In this document: in pieces, positions 23,886-29,343 of the stretch
How the letters are laid out: the number at the start of each line of letters is the position of its first letter
How positions within the stretch are numbered: the stretch's first letter is position 1
NCBI RefSeq assembly: GCF_042643145.1
Contig: NZ_JBHRSA010000026.1
Location: 1-29,343, forward strand
Reading direction: 5' to 3'
Origin: Virgibacillus_O xinjiangensis
GTDB taxonomy: Bacteria; Bacillota; Bacilli; Bacillales; Amphibacillaceae
Length of the DNA stretch: 29,343 bases
The notes under the pieces: model-generated
Seen by the model: only the letters and a program-made list of their open reading frames with translations
Database searches by the model: none
What the model was told of the DNA's origin: nothing
Program-made: the position numbers and the translations under genes

Positions 23886-25100
23886 TTGAGACCTTTTAAG
23901 ACTTTGATTATTCTTTTAGTTAACTTAATTGCGTTATTATTTTTTGTTTTTTTTGTGGCACAGCCATCTGAGAAGCCAATCGCAACTAAAGAAGAGTATG
24001 ACGAATACTTTTATAGAGACTTTGCATGGTCTATAAATAATTTTCCGACGAATAGTTCAACATACAATGGAGCTCAATATGCGTGGGGATGGAGCAATGT
24101 TGGAAACTCATTGGTTAATATGTATAAAGCAACTGGTGATCCAAAGTATTTGGAGTATTTTGCGCAGCAAGCGGAATATATTTTTACCCAAACAGATGAA
24201 AAGTTAGGAATAGAAAGCTTTAGTGGTACTGGTCTATCTTTACCAGGATGGTCGGATGGAGGCTATTATACTTCAGGAAAATTTAATTATATTTATCCGG
24301 TTCACACAGGTATGATTATATTGCCTATTCTGAGATTTGTAGATACAGTAAAGTCCAATGAGTTAAGTGAATATGATAAAATTGCGAATCAATTTCTAAA
24401 ATCAAGTGGTGATGCATTAGCTATACACAATCAAGATACGATGTGGAAAGACTTCTCGGATACTGAAGGCTTTTATTTGGGGCATCAACATGGCGAGGGA
24501 GTTGTCTCAGAAGCCGGGAAAATAGGAGTTCCCAATAGAATAAGCATATATATAGCTGCCGCCGGATTATATGATAAGCTAACTAAGGGAAGTATATACA
24601 CGGAACGAATAGAAAAAAGTCTGAACTACTTTAAGTATTCCCTATTTAAATTTGATAAAGATTTTAATACGTATTATTGGAGCTATTATGAAGAACAAAA
24701 CATAGAAAAACCCTGGGAAGATATAAGTCATGCAAGAATTACTATTTACGGGATATATATTTTGCATGAAGAAGCAGGTTTTAGCGTGTTCAATAAGCAA
24801 GATTTAGATAGGCTCGCTAACATTGTTTTTAAGGTGGTAGATGAAAAGAGTTCGCCTCCACTGGTAAGAAAGTATATTCATAAGAGAGATGAAGAGAATA
24901 AGGCATATTACTCAATGGATGAAAATCCATATTATAGTTCGATTTTAAGGTGGTCCTTTTTAGGAATTTATAATGAGGAAATACTCGAAGTATTAAAAAC
25001 GCTTTCTTCTGAAATGAAAAATGACGAAAAGGCCACTAATTTAAGGTTAAGGTTAAATAGTATTGCTAGTTATTTATATACAAAGGAAAAATTAAATTAA
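23886..25100 (+). CDS. Membrane-anchored extracytoplasmic protein, possible polysaccharide-modifying enzyme
   Basis: I do not recognise this family with confidence. TTG at 23886 is preferred, because GAGGA at 23871-23875 is ten bases upstream; a GTG at 23877 is too close to it. The 404-aa product has one N-terminal hydrophobic helix (about 5-25) and then an outward-facing domain rich in aromatic residues. Repeated helical stretches of the pattern GNSLVNMYKATGDPKYLEYF, and later DISHARITIYGIYILHEEAG, suggest an alpha/alpha-toroid fold. That fold is shared by polysaccharide lyases, some hydrolases and the C-terminal part of glucuronyl C5-epimerases. With a uronic-acid polymer made next door, an epimerase or lyase acting on it would make sense, but this is inference. 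Strongly A+T-rich, with no terminator after it. Confidence 0.7.
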   Translation: MRPFKTLIILLVNLIALLFFVFFVAQPSEKPIATKEEYDEYFYRDFAWSINNFPTNSSTYNGAQYAWGWSNVGNSLVNMYKATGDPKYLEYFAQQAEYIFTQTDEKLGIESFSGTGLSLPGWSDGGYYTSGKFNYIYPVHTGMIILPILRFVDTVKSNELSEYDKIANQFLKSSGDALAIHNQDTMWKDFSDTEGFYLGHQHGEGVVSEAGKIGVPNRISIYIAAAGLYDKLTKGSIYTERIEKSLNYFKYSLFKFDKDFNTYYWSYYEEQNIEKPWEDISHARITIYGIYILHEEAGFSVFNKQDLDRLANIVFKVVDEKSSPPLVRKYIHKRDEENKAYYSMDENPYYSSILRWSFLGIYNEEILEVLKTLSSEMKNDEKATNLRLRLNSIASYLYTKEKLN

Positions 25101-25118
25101 ACCTTTTATACGCTCACA

Positions 25119-25149
25119 TTGAGTAGTTTTATTGAACTTGTGCTATATT
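25119..25149 (+). promoter_or_regulatory. Candidate promoter for the LCP gene
   Basis: TTGAGT (25119-25124) and TATATT (25144-25149) are 19 bases apart, with TG at 25141-25142 forming an extended -10. It lies before the aminotransferase remnant, so the remnant would form most of the LCP leader. Confidence 0.4.
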
Positions 25150-25154
25150 TTGTT

Positions 25155-25255
25155 TACCTGTTTGAGTATGGGGTCTGCCTTCCAAGTGATCAAATATGGA
25201 AATAGCTGAGCAAGAAAGAGTAATAGAACTGATTAGATTCCTATTAAAGGAATAA
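25155..25255 (+). pseudogene. 3' remnant of an epsN/pglE-type aminotransferase gene
   Basis: Reading from 25155 gives YLFEYGVCLPS, which matches YLFEYGLCLPS near the C-terminus of the intact EpsN; the DNA differs mostly at third codon positions. One base is missing near 25188 (GGA became GA). In the next frame the match resumes as NMEIAEQERVIELIRFLLKE and a stop codon at 25253-25255, parallel to NMTVEDQDRVIKLITNM in EpsN. No similarity is visible upstream of 25155. It is a leftover of an older aminotransferase gene that ended 30 bases before the LCP gene. Confidence 0.85.
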
Positions 25256-25285
25256 CATCAGCACTATATTAATCGGGAGGTTCAT

Positions 25286-26209
25286 ATGAGAAGAGCTAAT
25301 AAGAAAAAATCCAGAAAGCTATGGATAATAATCCCTCTGCTAATCCTGTTATTGATTGGACTAGGAATTACTGGATATGCTTATTCCATTTATCATAATG
25401 CCAAAGATAAAGTGAATAATGAAATGCAAGCCCCTGTAGAATCTATTGATACCACTGTGACGAAAGAGAAGACTGAAGCAAAAGAACCGCTGAATATTCT
25501 TTTACTCGGTGTGGATCAGCGAAAAGGGGACAGAGGCCGTTCGGATGCATTAATGGTACTCTCTTTGGATCCATCTTCCAACTCTTCCCGGTTAATCAGT
25601 ATTCCGCGAGATACAAGGACGACTATTATCGGAAAAGGGTATGAAGATAAAATCAATCATGCGTATGCCTTCGGTGGTTCTGATATGTCTGTTGCAACGG
25701 TAGAGAATTTCTTAGACATAGATCTCGATTATTATGTGCGAGTGAATATGGAAGGACTGAAGGAAATAATTGATGAGATTGGTCCTATAACGGTAGATAA
25801 TGAGATAGCCTGGGAAGGCAATGGGTACGACTTTGAAGTCGGTCCGACTGTCATGGATGGAGATAAAACCATGAAGTATGTACAGATGCGTAAAAAAGAT
25901 CCTAATGGAGATTTTGGCCGAACCGAGAGGCAACGTAAAGTGGTACAGGCAATTATTGATGAAGGGGCGTCTATTGCTTCTGTAACGAAAGCTAATAGAA
26001 TGATTGATATTCTTGGTGATAATATGGCAACTAATCTGGATTTTGAGGACATGAAGACGCTGATCGCCGATTATAAAAGCACTCGGCAAAATATAACAAC
26101 CCACCAGATTTCCGGTACAGGAACTACTATAGACGGTATCTATTATTTGATTGTTCCTGATGAAGAGATAGAGAAAGTGCACTCCATGATGAAAGGCAAT
26201 GGAGTATAA
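25286..26209 (+). CDS. LytR-CpsA-Psr (LCP) family phosphotransferase
   Basis: Predicted membrane enzyme that transfers the finished polymer from undecaprenyl pyrophosphate to peptidoglycan. The 307-aa product has a basic N-terminus, one transmembrane helix (about 12-35) and an extracytoplasmic LCP domain. Signature stretches: NILLLGVDQR, GRSDALMVLSL, RLISIPRDTR, DKINHAYAFGG and FGRTERQRKVVQAI, with the conserved Asp and Arg residues that bind the lipid pyrophosphate. There is no LytR_C extension. GGGAGG five bases before the ATG is a strong ribosome site. Composition returns to the G+C level of the left flank, so this gene belongs to the older, conserved part of the locus. Confidence 0.93.
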   Translation: MRRANKKKSRKLWIIIPLLILLLIGLGITGYAYSIYHNAKDKVNNEMQAPVESIDTTVTKEKTEAKEPLNILLLGVDQRKGDRGRSDALMVLSLDPSSNSSRLISIPRDTRTTIIGKGYEDKINHAYAFGGSDMSVATVENFLDIDLDYYVRVNMEGLKEIIDEIGPITVDNEIAWEGNGYDFEVGPTVMDGDKTMKYVQMRKKDPNGDFGRTERQRKVVQAIIDEGASIASVTKANRMIDILGDNMATNLDFEDMKTLIADYKSTRQNITTHQISGTGTTIDGIYYLIVPDEEIEKVHSMMKGNGV

Positions 26210-26222
26210 TAAGATGGATGGA

Positions 26223-26251
26223 AAGAGCCAGGTATTGGATACCTGGCTCTT
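26223..26251. terminator. Terminator hairpin between convergent genes
   Basis: A perfect 13-bp stem, AAGAGCCAGGTAT (26223-26235) with ATACCTGGCTCTT (26239-26251), has a three-base loop. It lies between the LCP gene and the minus-strand amidohydrolase and probably serves both. T-runs on either side are short, so the stem itself must do most of the work. Confidence 0.8.
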
Positions 26252-26258
26252 CTCCTAA

Positions 26259-27903
26259 TTAATCAACCAACACAGATTCCTTCCCATAAACAGCCTTCCC
26301 ATCAATAAAGGTAGATTCCACTTCTATATCCTTAATCTTAATTGGTTCTACTTCCGTAGGATCCTCTCCCAATACCGCAAAGTCTGCATTTTTGCCAATC
26401 TCGATGCTGCCTGTGTTGTCTTCATCAAAAACGAGTTCCGATCCATAGATGGTCATAGCTTTTAGAGCCGTGATTACGTCGATTCGCTGTTCTGGGCCTA
26501 GCACTTTTCCCTCTCTTGTAATCCGGTTCACGGCTGCCCAGACAGAGAATAATGGGGAGATGGGCGTGATAGGACAATCGGAATGCAGGGTAAACAACAA
26601 GTTATAATCGACGGCTTCTGCAAGCGGGCTGATCCGGCGTCCTCTCTCCGGGCCGAGGAAGATCTTTTCATGGCGGTCTCCCCAGTAATAGACATGGTTG
26701 ATGAAGAAGGAGCCGGCGACTTGAAGCTTGGCCATCCTTGCTATATCTTCGGTGGTGCCTGACTGGACATGCTCGATCCGGTGCTTATGATCTTTTCGTG
26801 GACTTTTCGTTAGTGCTTGTTCATATGCATCCAGAATGGAGCCGATTGCTCGATCGCCGTTCCCATGGGTCGTGATACGGAAACCGCGCTGATGCAGGTC
26901 AAGTACCTCTTCATTGAATGCTTCCTGCTCATGGATGAAGTCTCCGTACGTTTCCGGATCATTATGATAAGGCTTACGCAGAGCCTTGGATGGAGCCGTC
27001 TTGGAACATCTTGGCGCTGTCTAGTCTGGCCAGTCCATCAGATTTTTCCTGAATTTCTTGATCCAGTTGAGCGGGGGAATAGTCCTCGAATGGCTGGCCT
27101 TCCCTCAGTAAATGGTGCATGATCATGAGTTGGGTGCGCATCGGGTTTTTTCTGCTTTTAGCGGCTTTTAAATGTACTTCCAATTCTTTCAAAGTGTTGA
27201 TGGCAGCATCTGAGTTCGTGGTGATTCCGTGTGCCAAGTATTCCTGGGCCGCCTCTTCCAGTGCCTCTACCATCTCATCGACCGTCTTTTCCGGAGTTTT
27301 TTCCTGAACCGGGTTCATAGCACCTGGCTCATAGAGGACTCCGTTCAAGTGGCCGAATTCATCTCTTCCGAAATGCCCGCCGTCCGGGTCGGAGGCATCG
27401 TCCTCCAGTCCGCCCAGTTCTAATGCCAGGGAATTGGCCACGGCTAGATGGCCGGAGATATGCCGGATGATGATAGGATGGTTCGGTGCAACCTTATCCA
27501 GGTCTCCTTTGGTCGGATGGCGTTTTTCAGCCAGCAATGTGTCATCGTAACCATACCCGATCACCCATTCTCCGTCCGGCGTTTCTTTTACCTTCTCCTC
27601 GATAATCTGTTGGATATCTGTAATGGATTCATTCGGTGGTGTACTGCAATTCACCTGGTCCTTGAGCAATGCATACATCAAGATATGATTATGCGTGTCC
27701 ACGAAGCCGGGAAGCAGTGTTTTGCCTTCTAAGTCGACTAGCTGTGTTTCCTCCGTAATCTCCACTTCATCTTTCGGTGGTTCTGCACTCTGCCAGATTC
27801 CGATGATTTTCCCGTTTGCTACAGCTACTGAACCGGCTTTTTTGTTTTGCTTGTCCAATGTCAGTACATTTCCGTTGGTGAATAGTAATGTTGCTTTCTT
27901 CAT
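26259..27903 (-). pseudogene. YtcJ-like metal-dependent amidohydrolase, frameshifted
   Basis: Predicted cytoplasmic amidohydrolase of the Amidohydro_3/YtcJ group, acting on an unknown amide or cyclic substrate. The 5' part (27903 down to 26974) encodes about 309 residues, including DTHNH near residue 70 and RHISGHLAVANS, and stops just after KMFQDGSIQG. In another frame the protein continues from about 26987 with ALRKPYHNDPETYGDF, THGNGDRAI and HRIEHVQ, through LHSDCPITPISP, to a stop at 26259. One indel near 26987 therefore splits a gene of about 545 codons, and a few residues appear to be missing. AGAGGAG is seven bases before the ATG. The start overlaps the symporter stop codon by four bases (ATGA). 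It may be a true pseudogene or a sequencing error. Confidence 0.85.
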
Positions 27904-29270
27904 CTCGCTTCTCCTCTCTGTGTTATAGGATAGTCGTTTTGCCCATCTGTTTTCTCATTTACTTTTTTCATGGAAAAGTAGTAGGCGGCAATCTGCTCTT
28001 CCCCATCATGCTCGGTAAACAGGCTTACCGTTACCAGCAGGATCAGAGATACAATCAACCCTGGAATGATCATATGCAGACCGAATGGATCGCCGAGAAT
28101 ACTCCAGACTACTGCGACAGCCAGGGAGCCGACAACACTTGCCATCATTCCTGTCTTGGTAGCTCTCTTCCAGAACATAGCTGCCAGCACCGGAAATACC
28201 ATAGTAATGGCCGAGAGCGACAGGGCATAGCTGTAGATGGCGATGATATCGGTGATCAATAAGGCGACCAAGAGACCACCGATGGCCATGCCTCCTACAG
28301 ACAGTCTAGATACCTTCAATACCTTTTCACTGCTTGCTTGTGGAGCAATCCAGCCCTGATAGATATCCTTCGAGATGTTCATCGCACCACTGAGCAGGAA
28401 AGATGTTGCCCCCGTCAGTACCGCTGCAAAGAGGGATACCATGAAGAACCCTCCCACTGCGGGTGGAAAAACGGATGTTAGGAATTCGGTGTACACTAGG
28501 TCGGGATGCGTATCCAGCGGTACAGCTTGGCGGGCGATGATGCCGATGCCGAGAGCGAAAATCCCTACAAGCGATGTGAGAATGAACCCTATGGAAACAG
28601 CACTTACTGCTGTTTTTTCCGTTTTGGCTGCGGAAATCCGCTGCCAGGAGGTCTGCCACACGAGATAGAAAGGTCCGAAGATCAATAGATAATTGATCAG
28701 TTCTGTCGTGCCCAGGCCGGAAAAACTTAAGATTTCAGATGGTGTATTATTCACCACGACATCCCAGCCACCCACATAGTTCAGCCCCATCACGAACATG
28801 AGAACCAGGCCGGCCAGGATGAGAACGGACTGGATGGCATCTGTCCATGCGACACTCGGCAGACCGCCCATCAATGTGAATACGACGCAAATGACGAAGC
28901 CGATCAGCATCGCGGAGATGAAGGAAATATCCACGATGTTCGTCAGAATGGAGCCCATCCCGACAATCTGCATGCCGAACGTCGGTGTCATGTACAGAAT
29001 GCTGATAATTAATGCAGGAATGAGGCCTGCTGCTTTACCGAAGCGGCGTACGAATAGATCAGGGATGGTATACAGCTTCAATTTCCGTATCGTGGCACCA
29101 AGCACCACGGCCAGCAGCACGGAAAAGATCAGTGTCGGCAGGCTAGTCAGAAACCAGGAAAAACCGACCTCGAACCCTTTGCCGGATGCGCCGATGACAG
29201 CGGCCGATCCCATCGATGTTGCAATGATGCTCCCGGAGATAGGGAAGAATCCCAGACTGAAGTTCGCCAT
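27900..29270 (-). CDS. Sodium:solute symporter family transporter, 5' end incomplete or damaged
   Basis: Predicted Na+-coupled membrane transporter of the SSS family, probably bringing in a substrate or product of the amidohydrolase encoded next in the operon. The 456 residues readable from the ATG at 29270 contain about 12 hydrophobic segments and family stretches such as FFPISGSIIATSMGSAA, GGLPSVAWTDAIQSV and LLSGAMNISKDIYQGW. SSS proteins are usually 480-520 aa; transmembrane segment 1 is missing here. The ATG has no ribosome site, and a TAA lies nine bases upstream in frame. Upstream bases carry plausible coding sequence in shifted frames (see findings). The true start is probably outside the window. 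Confidence 0.8.
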   Translation of the reverse strand: MANFSLGFFPISGSIIATSMGSAAVIGASGKGFEVGFSWFLTSLPTLIFSVLLAVVLGATIRKLKLYTIPDLFVRRFGKAAGLIPALIISILYMTPTFGMQIVGMGSILTNIVDISFISAMLIGFVICVVFTLMGGLPSVAWTDAIQSVLILAGLVLMFVMGLNYVGGWDVVVNNTPSEILSFSGLGTTELINYLLIFGPFYLVWQTSWQRISAAKTEKTAVSAVSIGFILTSLVGIFALGIGIIARQAVPLDTHPDLVYTEFLTSVFPPAVGGFFMVSLFAAVLTGATSFLLSGAMNISKDIYQGWIAPQASSEKVLKVSRLSVGGMAIGGLLVALLITDIIAIYSYALSLSAITMVFPVLAAMFWKRATKTGMMASVVGSLAVAVVWSILGDPFGLHMIIPGLIVSLILLVTVSLFTEHDGEEQIAAYYFSMKKVNEKTDGQNDYPITQRGEAR

Positions 29271-29343
29271 CGTATATGTTTACAGCCATCGAATTGACCC
29301 AGTAATGCCATCTTTTTGACCCAAGCCGGACATCAATTTGATC

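Noticed and set aside
26817..28668. Several plus-strand frames opposite the amidohydrolase and symporter genes
   Set aside because: They are antisense to clearly recognisable proteins, lack ribosome sites and match no family.
1..29343. Insertion sequences, transposases, tRNA or rRNA genes that could explain cassette transfer
   Set aside because: None recognised in any frame or on either strand; transfer by homologous recombination in flanking genes is enough.

Overview
The window looks like chromosomal DNA of a low-to-medium GC, Gram-positive member of the Bacillaceae. The evidence is a B. subtilis-type chain-length modulator/tyrosine kinase/PHP phosphatase module (YwqC, YwqD, YwqE), a LytE-like LysM-NlpC/P60 cell-wall hydrolase, a LytR-CpsA-Psr (LCP) ligase, strong AGGAGG-type ribosome binding sites, and frequent TTG and GTG starts. 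I cannot name the genus.

Layout. 1-427 is noncoding and holds a GC-rich 21-bp tandem repeat and a terminator. 428-1501 (minus) is the LysM hydrolase, with WalR-like boxes upstream. 2075-3515 is a two-gene unit (chain-length modulator and BY-kinase) closed by a strong terminator. 3834-5452 holds two tandem 255-aa tyrosine phosphatases. 5634-6293 is an orphan NarL/DegU-type response regulator with a damaged receiver pocket. A 355-bp leader follows, with a terminator and a candidate EAR/epsC regulatory RNA. Then comes one long polysaccharide operon (6649-23788, 15 genes), ended by a terminator. After it are a membrane-anchored protein of unknown family (23886-25100), a broken remnant of an aminotransferase gene (25155-25255) and an LCP gene (25286-26209). 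26259 to the window end (minus) is an unrelated metabolic pair, a sodium:solute symporter and a YtcJ-like amidohydrolase. The amidohydrolase is frameshifted and the symporter start looks damaged.

How the genes work together. The operon encodes two nucleotide-sugar pathways. EpsC/PglF, EpsN/PglE and EpsM/PglD would make UDP-N,N'-diacetylbacillosamine, which the PglC/EpsL-type transferase would load onto undecaprenyl phosphate. WbpA, WbpB, WbpE, WbpD and WbpI homologues form a complete route from UDP-GlcNAc to UDP-2,3-diacetamido-2,3-dideoxymannuronic acid. Three GT4-type glycosyltransferases would extend the lipid-linked unit, Wzx would flip it and Wzy would polymerise it. The YwqC/YwqD/YwqE module would control chain length, and the LCP protein would attach the polymer to peptidoglycan. 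A CapK-type adenylate-forming enzyme and the membrane-anchored 23886-25100 protein are candidate modifiers.

Base composition falls sharply inside the 3' part of epsC (35 of 60 bases are G or C at 7501-7560, 15 of 60 at 9541-9600). With the aminotransferase remnant next to the LCP gene, this marks the operon as an exchanged serotype-type cassette between older flanks.
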